Assembly: GCA_903900265.1 (NCBI GenBank)
Contig: CAIUMM010000012.1
Location: 1 to 41,712 of the forward strand
Reading direction: 5' to 3'
From: an uncultured Pseudomonadota bacterium
Lineage (GTDB): Bacteria > Myxococcota_A > UBA796 > SXON01
DNA length: 41,712 nucleotides
The position numbers and the translations under genes were made by a program. Shown here in pieces: positions 23,472 through 32,547 of this stretch; within the stretch, counting starts at the first letter, position 1, and each line of letters opens with the position of its first letter. The notes beneath the pieces were generated by a model. That model was not told the DNA's origin and ran no database searches. It saw only the letters and a program-made list of their open reading frames with translations.

Positions 23472-24425
23472 GTGTTCCTCCTCCTCACACACGTTGCGTT
23501 CGCGGCCGACTATGGCGTACCGGTAGACGGCTTCCCCTCGGCGGTAGAGCGCGGGATGCTGCTCTGGACGAACGCCGCGCGCGTTGCTCCCGACGCGTTC
23601 ATCGACGAATACACCGCAGGTGGATGCTCGACGGAGGAGTTCTCCGAAGATGAGCTGACCCCGAAACCCCCGTTGTATGTCGACCTCGACCTCACCGAAG
23701 TCGCGCGCGTCCACTCCACCGACATGTTGGAAAACGACTGCTTCCAACATGAGAGCTGCGACGGCACCGACACTTGGGTGCGCATCGGACAGTATTACAC
23801 CGACGCCAACACCGGCCTCGGCGAGAACATCGCCTCGGGCTACGGCGGAGGCCGCAACACCGTGCTCTCTGGCTGGATGTGCTCGCACTCCGGACACCGC
23901 GCGAACATCATGTCCGGCACCTTCAACGAGATGGGGCCCGGCATCGACGCCGACTTCATGACGCAGGACTTCGCCGGCGGCGAGCTGAACGAAGGCGCGC
24001 CTCCGGTGCGTATGGGGGTGCTCGAAGACGGCGCGTACTACGCCGACTGGGGCGACACCGCAGCGCCGGTCGGGCTGTCCGTCGTTCGAGATGGTCGCAG
24101 CACGCCGATGGACCTCGCGTGGGGGACCGCCGAAAATGGCATCTACTCGGCGACGGACGTCGCAGAAGATGACATGCGCACCGAGCACTCCTGGTACATC
24201 TCTTGGCAAAACGGCTCATCGAGCGGCTCTTTCCCGGGCGCCGGCTCGTTTCTGGACGACGGCAGCTACAGCGACGCTCAGGTCAATCCCCCCGACATCG
24301 AAGCGGTGCGGGACGGCTTGAAGCTGGTTGGGTGCGCGGTAGCGCCGAGCTCCGCGAGCGTGATGCCCGCGATGGCGGGGCTCGCCCTGCTGTTGAAGCG
24401 TCGACGCCGCGCTATTTCGGCGTAG
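23472..24425 (+). CDS. Secreted CAP-domain (SCP/PR1-like) protein with C-terminal sorting tail
   Basis: A 317-residue exported protein starting at GTG 23472, three bases after the DUF2505 stop, with a short signal (MFLLLTHVAFAA). The CAP domain occupies about residues 24-165. His81 in VARVHSTDM, His93 in CFQHESC, Glu118 in GLGENIA and His142 in SGHRANIM fit the conserved CAP cavity. Four Cys in or near the domain (CSTE, NDCFQ, ESCDG, WMCSHS) may form disulfides. The C-terminal half is beta-rich and unassigned. The tail VGCAVAPSS, hydrophobic segment and KRRRRAISA resembles MYXO-CTERM. The bacterial CAP role is uncertain (lipid binding or proteolysis has been proposed). Its last 14 bases overlap the end of the convergent amidase gene. 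Confidence 0.88.
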   Translation: MFLLLTHVAFAADYGVPVDGFPSAVERGMLLWTNAARVAPDAFIDEYTAGGCSTEEFSEDELTPKPPLYVDLDLTEVARVHSTDMLENDCFQHESCDGTDTWVRIGQYYTDANTGLGENIASGYGGGRNTVLSGWMCSHSGHRANIMSGTFNEMGPGIDADFMTQDFAGGELNEGAPPVRMGVLEDGAYYADWGDTAAPVGLSVVRDGRSTPMDLAWGTAENGIYSATDVAEDDMRTEHSWYISWQNGSSSGSFPGAGSFLDDGSYSDAQVNPPDIEAVRDGLKLVGCAVAPSSASVMPAMAGLALLLKRRRRAISA

Positions 24426-25140
24426 CGGCTTCGGGTTCGACCGCGACGCCCCACCAACCGTCGCCCTCGGCAGGACCGGAGACGAGGACCTCGCCGGCCT
24501 TGATGACGCAGGAATGGCCGCAGAAGCCGATGCCGTCTTCAGCACCGTAGCGATCCGCGGCGAGCAGATACCCGTTCCAGCCCTTCAGCTGCCCGACCCA
24601 ATAGCCCTGAGGATTCTCGCCTTCGTCTACCCAATTGGTCGGGAAGCAGACGATGTCCGGCTTGGTCCGCTTGAGATGCGTGACGAAGCGGGGATCGTTG
24701 ATGTCCATACAGATGCCGACGGTGGCCGTTCCGTACGGAGTCTTGAACAACGGATAGGGCATGTCACCCGGGTTCGCCCAGGTGTGGTCGTCGATGTACA
24801 GCAGGCGCTTACGGTAGAGCGCCTCGACCTTGCCTTCGGGGTTGATCACCAACGCCGCGTTGTAGAGCTTGCCCTCAAAATCCTCGACAAAGCCGATGAC
24901 AATGGTGGCGCCGTACTGCTTGGCGAGCGGCTGAAACGCCTTGAACGTAGGACCACGCGGCGGTTCGCTCATCGGCCGAACCACCTCGGGGTTCGGAAAG
25001 CGGTATCCGGTGGCGCACATCTCCGGCAGCACCAAGAGCTTTGCGCCGCCCTCCAACGCATCGGTCGCCAACTGGACCAGCTTGACCAGATTGGCGTTGC
25101 GGGCACCGCGGCGGGGCTTGAACTGAACGACAGCCAGCAT
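24412..25140 (-). CDS. Carbon-nitrogen hydrolase (nitrilase superfamily)
   Basis: A 242-residue amidase-type enzyme. The Glu-Lys-Cys triad is intact: Glu40 in LPEMCATGY, Lys111 in YRKRLLY and Cys144 in GICMDIN. The fold and length match cytoplasmic omega-amidase, N-carbamoylputrescine amidase-like and predicted amidohydrolase members; the substrate cannot be assigned. The ATG at 25140 is preferred over an in-frame TTG at 25146 because the protein then starts MLAVVQF, typical of the family. It is transcribed alone, divergent from the FG-GAP lipoprotein (149-base gap), and its 3' end overlaps the CAP-protein gene tail-to-tail by 14 bases. Confidence 0.92.
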   Translation of the reverse strand: MLAVVQFKPRRGARNANLVKLVQLATDALEGGAKLLVLPEMCATGYRFPNPEVVRPMSEPPRGPTFKAFQPLAKQYGATIVIGFVEDFEGKLYNAALVINPEGKVEALYRKRLLYIDDHTWANPGDMPYPLFKTPYGTATVGICMDINDPRFVTHLKRTKPDIVCFPTNWVDEGENPQGYWVGQLKGWNGYLLAADRYGAEDGIGFCGHSCVIKAGEVLVSGPAEGDGWWGVAVEPEAATPK

Positions 25141-25289
25141 CGACAATAGTCTAACTCATTGATCGCCGACGCGACCCCCGCCGCGCACACACTCGCGGCC
25201 AGAATCGCAGAAAATCCTCCGGCACCGGAACGATGGAGTAGCGGCGCGCGCGTTCCCAAGGTATCGGAAGCCAACTGCGGAGTTTATCC

Positions 25290-27221
25290 ATGCGCATCGC
25301 TCGAATCACGTTTGGGATGGCAGCGGTGCGCCGAGCGACTCCGCTGATCGGCTTCGGGCTTGTGGCGACCCTCGCGGGGGCCTGCACCGAGTACGGCTTC
25401 AAGGGCAACGCCGACGGCTCAGGCGGGGGCGACGGCGACACCGGCTTCGATCCGGGCACCGACACCGACTTCAGCGATCTGTGCGACGGCCTCGTCGCTT
25501 CGCCGCATGACGTCGCGTTGAACACCGAGTGCGACGTCGACTTGCAGACCGGCGGCTTCACTCCGGTGGTCGAGTACCACTACGGCACCACCTCCTTCTG
25601 CGGTCCCCCCGGCGTAGGCCAGATCGTCGACTCCAACGGCTCCGGCGCCATCGACAGCGATGACATGCCGGCGATCGTGGTCTACCAAGGCGGCACCTCC
25701 GGGATGGGGAACGGCAACGTCGTCGCCGTAAAGGGCGACGGATCGGGCGAGTACTGGCGGTCTTCGCGCGGCATCGGCCAGGACGGCGGCTTCTCCATCG
25801 CCGACCTCGATGGCGACGGCTGGCCCGAAGTGGTCGCCGCCGGCACCAACAAGATCACCGCGCTCGATGGGCGTACCGGCCGCGTCACCTGGACCTCCCC
25901 GCCGCTCACCAACAACATGGACGCGCTGGGCTACAACTACCCGGCGGTCTCCGACATGGACGGCGACGGCAAGCCCGAAGTGACCGTAGGCAACGCGATC
26001 CTGAACGGCGCCGACGGCAGCATTCGTGGGCAAGGCCGGCAGGGCAAGGGCGCGGCCCCGTACGGCGGCACGCCGTCGAGCGGAAGCTACGGCACGCTCT
26101 CGGTGCCCATCGACCTCGACGGGGACGGCAAAGAAGAGCTCGTCACCGGCAACGCCGCGTACAAGGTCGACGGAACGATCAAGTGGCAGAACGGGGGCTT
26201 GGATGGGCTGATCGCGGTCGCCGACTTTGACGGCGATGGACAAGGCGAGATCGTCAAGACCAGCGGCATTTACGTGACCGGCATGGAGAGCGACGGCACC
26301 GAGGTTTGGGGACCGGTGGTCTACAGCGGCAACCTTGGCGCGCCCGCCATCGACGATCTGGACGGCGACGGCACGCCGGACATCGTTTTTGCAGCCCAGA
26401 ACAGCCTGATCGCGATGGAGTGGGGCGGCACGGTCAAGTGGACCGCCTCGATCAGCGACTCCTCCGGCGCGGCTGGACCGGTGTTGTTCGACTTCGACCA
26501 GGACGGCTACCCCGAGGTGCTCTACGCCGACGAGACGTCGGTGCGGTTCTTCTCCGGCATCGACGGCTCGGTCAAGCTGATCTCCACTGAGCATGGCAGC
26601 TACACGATCCTCGAGACCCCAGTGGTCGCCGACGTCGACAATGACGACCAAGCCGAGATCATCCTCGGCCACTGTTCGTGGAACAAGTCCTTCAGCGTAT
26701 ACGGCGATGCTTCCGGCTCCTGGCCTCCGGGTAGAAAAACCTGGAACCAGCACGCCTATACCATCACCAACATCGGCGATCAGGGCGAGATCCAGCCCAC
26801 CGGCTCGACGAACTTCAGCACCTTCAACAGCTTCCGCTCGGGCGATCCGAACCCGCCTCCCGGCGACTACACCGATCTCCAAGCCGAGGTGTGGGACGTC
26901 TGCGAGACCGAGTGCGATGACGGCAAGGTGTACGTGGGCGCGTGGGTGATGAACGCTGGGAACATCGAGGTCCCCGCGGGCGTGCCGCTCAGCATCACCG
27001 CCGGCCCAGGCGGCCCGGTGCTGGCGACCCAGCTGACGACGACCGCGATCCCCTCCGGCAAAACCGGCGAGGCGTTGATCTTCGCGCTCTCCCCGGACGA
27101 CCTCGGCTCGGCCAAGCCCTACGCCGTGGCGGACGCGGACGGCTCGGGCTCGGGCGTAGTCTACGAGTGCGACGAAGACAACAACCTCTACGACTGGTCG
27201 TCGGCCGTCTGTCAGGATTGA
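25290..27221 (+). CDS. FG-GAP/VCBS-repeat lipoprotein
   Basis: A 643-residue surface protein. The ATG at 25290 follows GCGGAG by about eight bases; a second in-frame ATG lies nine codons on. The signal ends at a lipobox (LVATLAGAC), followed by a Gly/Asp/Thr spacer. Residues about 110-470 carry seven or eight propeller repeats with Ca-loop cores (IADLDGDGWPEVVAAG, VSDMDGDGKPEVTVG, PIDLDGDGKEELVTG, VADFDGDGQGEIV, IDDLDGDGTPDIVFA, FDFDQDGYPEVLY, VADVDNDDQAEIILG). The C-terminal part (from about 530) resembles a CARDB-like beta domain (VYVGAWVMNAGNIEVPAGVPL). A role in adhesion or matrix binding is likely but unproven. It is six bases ahead of the M1 peptidase gene, probably the same transcript. 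Confidence 0.88.
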   Translation: MRIARITFGMAAVRRATPLIGFGLVATLAGACTEYGFKGNADGSGGGDGDTGFDPGTDTDFSDLCDGLVASPHDVALNTECDVDLQTGGFTPVVEYHYGTTSFCGPPGVGQIVDSNGSGAIDSDDMPAIVVYQGGTSGMGNGNVVAVKGDGSGEYWRSSRGIGQDGGFSIADLDGDGWPEVVAAGTNKITALDGRTGRVTWTSPPLTNNMDALGYNYPAVSDMDGDGKPEVTVGNAILNGADGSIRGQGRQGKGAAPYGGTPSSGSYGTLSVPIDLDGDGKEELVTGNAAYKVDGTIKWQNGGLDGLIAVADFDGDGQGEIVKTSGIYVTGMESDGTEVWGPVVYSGNLGAPAIDDLDGDGTPDIVFAAQNSLIAMEWGGTVKWTASISDSSGAAGPVLFDFDQDGYPEVLYADETSVRFFSGIDGSVKLISTEHGSYTILETPVVADVDNDDQAEIILGHCSWNKSFSVYGDASGSWPPGRKTWNQHAYTITNIGDQGEIQPTGSTNFSTFNSFRSGDPNPPPGDYTDLQAEVWDVCETECDDGKVYVGAWVMNAGNIEVPAGVPLSITAGPGGPVLATQLTTTAIPSGKTGEALIFALSPDDLGSAKPYAVADADGSGSGVVYECDEDNNLYDWSSAVCQD

Positions 27222-27227
27222 ACGTTG

Positions 27228-29765
27228 ATGCTTTGTAAACGCCGGACAGGCATCGCCTTGTTGGTTCTCGCAGGCGCGCTCGGAGCGCAAGCCGCCCAGG
27301 CATCGGACCCGGCGACCACCGGGGCGTACACCCCCGATCCTCCCGGTGCGTTCGCCGCGGATCGCAGCTTCGACATGGTGAAGCTCCTGCTGCACCTGAA
27401 GCTGAACCCGACCGACCGCAGCGTCGAAGGTACGGCCACCTGGACCGTACGCCGGCTCGCTCCCGGCGCGCTTCGACTGGACGCGATCGGCCTGACGGTC
27501 AGCGCCGCTGAGGTCGACGGGGCGCCAGCCCGCGTGCTCGCCGGTCCGGCCGCGCTCAGCGTGGTGATGCCCGACAGCGCGCCGGACGCAGTCAGCATCG
27601 TCACCCTGCACTACCGCGCGACGCCCCAGAACGGCTTGCACTGGCGGGCTCCGGGTCCGGGCTCGGCGGACACCTTCGCCGAAGTGTGGAGCCAAGGCGA
27701 AGGCGAGGACAACCGCTACTGGTTCCCTGCCTACGATCGGCCCGACGATCGCTTCAACTATGAAGGTATCTTCGACGTCCCCGACGGTTGGAGGGTGGTC
27801 ACGAACAGCGGCGTTGAGCTCCCCAGCTACCTCGTGATGGTCGCGGCGGGTCCGTACGCGGTCGTCACCGGCGACGGCCCCGTCCCGGTGCGCGCGATGG
27901 TCGCGCCGGGGACGCCTGAGGCGTGGGTACGCCCCGTGTTGGACCCGCTGCCGGACATGATGGCGTGGATCGGGGCGCGAACCGGCGTTCCCTACGCGTG
28001 GGGTCACTACGATCAGGTGTTCGTCCAGCGCTTTTTGTACGGTGGAATGGAGAACACCTCGGCGACCATCGAGACCGATCGGATGATCGGCCCGCCGTCG
28101 GTGCACGCGACGCGCTCTTGGGTGCCGTCGATCGTCGCGCACGAGCTCGCACACCAGTGGTTTGGCGACCTGCTGACCTCGCGCACCTGGCGCGAGCTGT
28201 GGTTGAACGAGGGTTTTGCCACGTTCTTCGCGGCGGACTGGGAGGACCACGCGCGCCGGGTCAAAGACGGGGACGCGACCGCAGACGCCGTGCACGCCGC
28301 CGCGCAGGACGGCTGGCGACGCGCGAGCTTAGACAACGGATCGCTCGCTGGACGCTGGTTCCTCAACGGCGGCGGGGCGGTGCGCTCAGCAGGCGGCGCG
28401 CTGCAGGGCGAGGCCAACCACAACGTCTACTCCAAGGGCGCGATGGTACTGAACATGCTCCGCGTCTACCTCGGCGAGGACACCTTCTGGCACGCCATCC
28501 GCGACTACACGCAGGGCCACGCCCACAGCAGCGTCGACACCATCGATCTGCAGCGGGCGATGGAGCAGCGCTCCGGCAAAGACCTCGGATGGTTCTTCCA
28601 ACAATGGACCGAGCTGCCCGGCGTCCCGAAGCTGAGCACGAGCTGGGCGTGGTCTCCGGCGAACCCTGGCGCGGAGCTGACGGTCACCCTCCACCAAACC
28701 AACACCACCTACACGCTGCCCATCGACGTCGCCGTCGACGGCGGTGCGCCTACGCGCGCGTGGATGACCGGCGCGGACCTGACCGTGACGCTCGCGGCGC
28801 CCGCGGCCCCCACGTTCGTCGCGATCGATCCCAGCGGCGGTCTGCTCGTCGACTGGGATCAAACGCAGGCGGCCGATGCCTGGGTAGCGCAGCTGCGCAA
28901 CGGCAGCGCGTATTCGCGTTTGCTCGCGCTGCACGTGCTCGCTGCCCAGCCTGTACCGGCCCATGATCCGCTGCCGGAGCTGCTCGTGGATGCAACGATC
29001 CCCGAGCCGCTGCGCGAAGCGATCGCCGATGCGCTGGGAGCGCGCAGGACCTGTGACCCGCTGCTCAAGACGCTGACCGACGCTGACCCGCGGATGCGTC
29101 AGGCCTCAGCGGCGGCGCTCGCGCAGTGCGCCGACGCGGCGCTGGTCGGCCCGGTGCTCGGGCGCCTCGCTGGAGCCGAGACCAACGGCGATGTACGCAC
29201 CAACCTGCTCCGCGCGGTGGCGGCGCTGGACCCCAAAGCAGTGCTCCCCGTCGCGCGCAAGGTGCTGGTCTCCCGCTCCGCGGACGTGCTCGACACGGAG
29301 CGCATCGCAGCGAGCAACGCGATCGCCCTGCAAGGCACGCCCGCCGATGTGCCCGCGCTGCTACGGACCCCGGCGAGCCGCGATCTCCGCACGACGGGGC
29401 TGAACGCCGCCGTGCGCATCCTCCAACGGCAGGCATTGGGCCCCGCCCGCGACGCCTTGCGCGCGCAGATCGCCCAGTCCGCGACCCCGATGTTGGAGGA
29501 TCTCGACCTCCGCGAAGTGCAAGCCGCCATCTCGGTGCTCCGGGATGTAGGCGACGCCAGCAGCGCCGCGAAGCTCGAGGCGCTCGCACGACGGACCACG
29601 ATCCCCTCGCTCGCTCGCTCGGCCCACGACGCCGCTGCGGCGATCGGGTCCCGAGTAGACACCGTCGCGCCCGCCACCCCCAACGAGGTAGACGCTCGCT
29701 TGGACGCGCTCGAAGCGGGCTTGCAGCAGCTACGAACCGATGAACTGAAGTGGATGGAACATTGA
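27228..29765 (+). CDS. Secreted M1-family metallopeptidase with C-terminal HEAT-like repeats
   Basis: An 845-residue zinc aminopeptidase. The ATG at 27228 (not the TTG just before it) gives a cleavable signal peptide ending near AAQAS with no lipobox. The M1 core: GGMEN at 272-276, a variant of the GxMEN exopeptidase motif; HELAHQWFGD with zinc ligands His305 and His309; and WLNEGFATF with the third ligand Glu328, giving the exact HExxH-x18-E spacing. The C-terminal third (about 560-800) is a helical HEAT/ARM-like array (DADPRMRQASAAALAQC, TNLLRAVAALDPKAVLPVA), longer than the usual M1 tail, and the end is a short coiled coil. It should trim peptides in the periplasm or outside. It overlaps the CotH gene by 16 bases. 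Confidence 0.92.
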   Translation: MLCKRRTGIALLVLAGALGAQAAQASDPATTGAYTPDPPGAFAADRSFDMVKLLLHLKLNPTDRSVEGTATWTVRRLAPGALRLDAIGLTVSAAEVDGAPARVLAGPAALSVVMPDSAPDAVSIVTLHYRATPQNGLHWRAPGPGSADTFAEVWSQGEGEDNRYWFPAYDRPDDRFNYEGIFDVPDGWRVVTNSGVELPSYLVMVAAGPYAVVTGDGPVPVRAMVAPGTPEAWVRPVLDPLPDMMAWIGARTGVPYAWGHYDQVFVQRFLYGGMENTSATIETDRMIGPPSVHATRSWVPSIVAHELAHQWFGDLLTSRTWRELWLNEGFATFFAADWEDHARRVKDGDATADAVHAAAQDGWRRASLDNGSLAGRWFLNGGGAVRSAGGALQGEANHNVYSKGAMVLNMLRVYLGEDTFWHAIRDYTQGHAHSSVDTIDLQRAMEQRSGKDLGWFFQQWTELPGVPKLSTSWAWSPANPGAELTVTLHQTNTTYTLPIDVAVDGGAPTRAWMTGADLTVTLAAPAAPTFVAIDPSGGLLVDWDQTQAADAWVAQLRNGSAYSRLLALHVLAAQPVPAHDPLPELLVDATIPEPLREAIADALGARRTCDPLLKTLTDADPRMRQASAAALAQCADAALVGPVLGRLAGAETNGDVRTNLLRAVAALDPKAVLPVARKVLVSRSADVLDTERIAASNAIALQGTPADVPALLRTPASRDLRTTGLNAAVRILQRQALGPARDALRAQIAQSATPMLEDLDLREVQAAISVLRDVGDASSAAKLEALARRTTIPSLARSAHDAAAAIGSRVDTVAPATPNEVDARLDALEAGLQQLRTDELKWMEH

Positions 29766-31048
29766 AGCTCCGTATTCTGAGTTTACTCGCCGCGATCGCC
29801 GGATGTGGACACGCCACGCCGGATTCCGCGCCGAAGCACACCGCAAATCCTAACGACACCGCCATCCCCGACGTCGTGGGTGCGGACAGCGTAGACAGCG
29901 CGGACAGCGTCGACACCGCAGAGACCGCCGACACCGGTGACTCCGAAAGCAGCGAAAATGACGCCATCTACGAGGCCTTCTACGACCCTGCAGTCATCCA
30001 GACCGTGGACCTCACGATCGCGCCTGCGGTGATCGCCCAGCTGAACGCAGAGGCGCCCGGCTACCTGCCCGCGGACGTGACCATCAACGGCGTGCTGTAC
30101 CCCAACGTCGGCGTGCGCCTCAAGGGCTCCAGCACGTATCAAGACCTCGATTGTTCCGATACCATCTGCAAAGCAGGCTTCAAGCTGAAGCTCAACGAGT
30201 TTGAGCTCGACCAGAAGTTGGGCGACATCGAGCGCGTCACCCTCAACAACATGACCAGCGACTACACCCAGTCCAAAGAGGTCATCGCCTACAACCTGCT
30301 GCTTGAACACAGCCAGTTGGGGTCGCGCTGCAACTTTGCGCGGGTGACGCTGAATGGCGAGCCATGGGGGTTGTACGCCAACATTGAGAGCGCGGATGAC
30401 CACTGGCTGAAGCGCCGGTTCGTCGACGCCACCGGCGAATTTTGGGGCACGGCCGACTACTACGGCGACTTCTACACGCCGTACCTCGACACCGGCTGGG
30501 TCGAGAAGAGCGGCGTTGGCGACATGTCGGAGATCAACGCGGTGACCGCCGCGCTTGACAGCTACGCCGGAGACTTCTTCGGCGAGCTCGGCCCGGTGAT
30601 CAACGTCGATCAGTGGCTGGAGTACTGGTCCTGGTGCGCCGCGGTGGGCAACTACGACGGCTACCCGTTCACCCTCAACGACGTGCTGATCTACGCCGAT
30701 CCCACCGATGATGGCCGGCTGGTGTTCGCCCCGTGGGGCATGGACGAGAGCTGGGATGAAGTCACGGTCTCGGGGCGCAACTGGAACGTCGTCGGCGGGC
30801 GCTTGGGCAGCGCGTGCCTCGCGGACACGGCGTGCGTGGTCGAGCTGAAGCTGCGCATCCGCGAAGCCGTCACCGCGTACGAATCCAGCGACGTCCTTGG
30901 TCGCGCGCAAGCTGCATGGGACCTGACCGAAGCGGACGTGCTCACCGATCCCCGTCGGCCGTTCACGCCCGATTATGTCTGGTACTACCGGGACTACTAC
31001 GCCAACGTCATCGCGAACTACCCGGACTACGTGCGCAGCCAGCTCTGA
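29750..31048 (+). CDS. CotH-kinase family lipoprotein
   Basis: About 432 residues. The start is GTG 29750 inside the end of the M1 gene, or a TTG at 29762 that overlaps its stop (TTGA); both lead into a lipoprotein signal ending AAIAGC. A Ser/Thr/Asp/Glu spacer (VDSADSVDTAETADTGD and on) precedes the CotH domain. Family marks: VRLKGSST at about 122-129 (the usual 'RxKGNSS'), NNMTSDYTQSKEV, LNGEPWGLYANIES, NYDGYPFTLNDVLIY with Asp303 and Asn310, and FAPWGMDESWD with Asp332 where typical members have 'PWDxD'. Known CotH proteins are atypical secretory protein kinases that phosphorylate spore-coat proteins; related domains occur in many surface proteins. Substrate here unknown. Confidence 0.85.
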   Translation: MDGTLKLRILSLLAAIAGCGHATPDSAPKHTANPNDTAIPDVVGADSVDSADSVDTAETADTGDSESSENDAIYEAFYDPAVIQTVDLTIAPAVIAQLNAEAPGYLPADVTINGVLYPNVGVRLKGSSTYQDLDCSDTICKAGFKLKLNEFELDQKLGDIERVTLNNMTSDYTQSKEVIAYNLLLEHSQLGSRCNFARVTLNGEPWGLYANIESADDHWLKRRFVDATGEFWGTADYYGDFYTPYLDTGWVEKSGVGDMSEINAVTAALDSYAGDFFGELGPVINVDQWLEYWSWCAAVGNYDGYPFTLNDVLIYADPTDDGRLVFAPWGMDESWDEVTVSGRNWNVVGGRLGSACLADTACVVELKLRIREAVTAYESSDVLGRAQAAWDLTEADVLTDPRRPFTPDYVWYYRDYYANVIANYPDYVRSQL

Positions 31049-32518
31049 TCAGTCTCCCGCTTTGATCCGTGCAAACGCCGCTAAAGCCCGAGCCCGCGCT
31101 GTCGCGTGATCGACGATGGGCTCCGGGTACGCCACGCCCCGGAACAAGCCGTACTCCCAAGGTGCATGGATAAACGCACGAGGAACCGAGGCTAACTCAG
31201 GGACCCACGTGCGAACGTAGTCGCCATCCGGGTCGAACTTCAAGCCCTGAAGGATGGGGTTGAACACCCGAAAATACGGAGCGGCATCGGCGCCACAACC
31301 GGCGACCCATTGCCACCCGAGCGTGTTCGACGCTGCGTCCGCGTCCACGAGCGTGTCCCAGAACCAGCGCTCCCCGTCCTGCCACGGCAGCAACAAGTGT
31401 TTCACGAGGAAGGACCCGACGATCATCCGCACGCGGTTGTGCATCCAACCGGTGGCCCAAAGCTGCCGCATGCCGGCATCCACGATCGGGTAGCCGGTCT
31501 GGCCACGCTGCCAGCACCGAAGCAAGCGCGGGTCGGAGTCCCACGGGAAGGCCGAGAACTTGGAATTGAGCGGCTCGGTCAGCGTGTGCGGGAAATGAAA
31601 CAGCAGCTGTTGCGCGAACTCCCGCCATCCCAGCTCCGCGAGGAAGCGCCGCGGCCCCTCCGGGAGCACCTCAGCGTGGGTCTGGCCCTGAGCGCGCAGC
31701 ACGTCGTTCCAGAGCTGCCGAGGGCTGACCTGCCCAAAGTGCAGGTACGGCGACAGCTTCGACGTGCCGTCGGTGCCCGGGATGTCCCGTCCTTCGCCGT
31801 AATTTCCGAGGGCACCGGGGGTGTCGGACGCAAAGCCGCGCCAGCGTCGCTCCGCGCCGGCGGCGGTCATGTCCCAGGCGGACAGCAGCGTCCCCGGCCA
31901 GGCGTGCGCCGGCATCAAGCCCAGCGCATCGATGTCGAGGCCCGGCAGCGGCCTACCCGATGCTCCGGTCGGGGACCGCAGCCGCGTCGGCGTCTCCGCC
32001 AGACGGAACACGCCAAGCTGACGACACGCCGCTTTCCAGAACGGCGTGAACACCCGGAACGGCTCCCCCTGCCCGTTGAGGATCTGACCCGGTGTAAGCA
32101 GCAAGTTGGCGTGCCAGCCGCGCACCTCTATCCGCCGGCCCAGCTCCTGCTCCACCCGTGACTCCACCACGCGAGCATCCGGCTCGACCCGACAATCGTA
32201 GTAGATCGCCGTCGCGCCACACGCCGCGGCGATGCGCCCGAGCTCACCCACCGGATCATCGGTGCGACGCACGACGAGCCCGCTGCCGAGGCCCCGCAGC
32301 GCCGCGTCAAAATCCAGCAACGCCTGATGCAGCCACACCCGCGAAGCACCCCCCCGCGCCCCATCGGCCGCCGAAGGACCGATGGACGACTCCGGATGCA
32401 GGAACACCGGCACCACCGCGCCTCGCGCAGCAGCCTGCGCCAAAGCCGGATTGTCGGCGACGCGCATCGCATTTCGGACCCAAAGCAGGGTGACAGGGAC
32501 TTCAGCAGGGAGGGACAT
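31049..32518 (-). CDS. phr: Deoxyribodipyrimidine photolyase (class I cryptochrome/photolyase family)
   Basis: A 489-residue light-driven DNA repair enzyme that splits cyclobutane pyrimidine dimers. The N-terminal antenna domain begins [18 protein letters not shown] and includes [10 protein letters not shown]. The C-terminal FAD domain has [16 protein letters not shown], both photolyase signatures ([13 protein letters not shown] with [10 protein letters not shown], and [16 protein letters not shown]) and the Trp-rich electron-transfer region. Length is normal. The ATG at 32518 is 29 bases from the divergent CoA-transferase start. The stop codon abuts the cotH stop with no bases between (31046-31051), so 3' ends must overlap or be processed. 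Confidence 0.95.
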   Translation of the reverse strand: MSLPAEVPVTLLWVRNAMRVADNPALAQAAARGAVVPVFLHPESSIGPSAADGARGGASRVWLHQALLDFDAALRGLGSGLVVRRTDDPVGELGRIAAACGATAIYYDCRVEPDARVVESRVEQELGRRIEVRGWHANLLLTPGQILNGQGEPFRVFTPFWKAACRQLGVFRLAETPTRLRSPTGASGRPLPGLDIDALGLMPAHAWPGTLLSAWDMTAAGAERRWRGFASDTPGALGNYGEGRDIPGTDGTSKLSPYLHFGQVSPRQLWNDVLRAQGQTHAEVLPEGPRRFLAELGWREFAQQLLFHFPHTLTEPLNSKFSAFPWDSDPRLLRCWQRGQTGYPIVDAGMRQLWATGWMHNRVRMIVGSFLVKHLLLPWQDGERWFWDTLVDADAASNTLGWQWVAGCGADAAPYFRVFNPILQGLKFDPDGDYVRTWVPELASVPRAFIHAPWEYGLFRGVAYPEPIVDHATARARALAAFARIKAGD

Positions 32519-32547
32519 ACCCGCCGCCTAACGGGATAGCAGTCCCC

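Noticed and set aside
25419..28295. Very long open frame (958 codons) on the minus strand
   Set aside because: It lies antisense to two confident genes (FG-GAP lipoprotein and M1 peptidase). Its protein is Val/Arg/Asp-rich without domains; such frames arise opposite GC-rich coding DNA.
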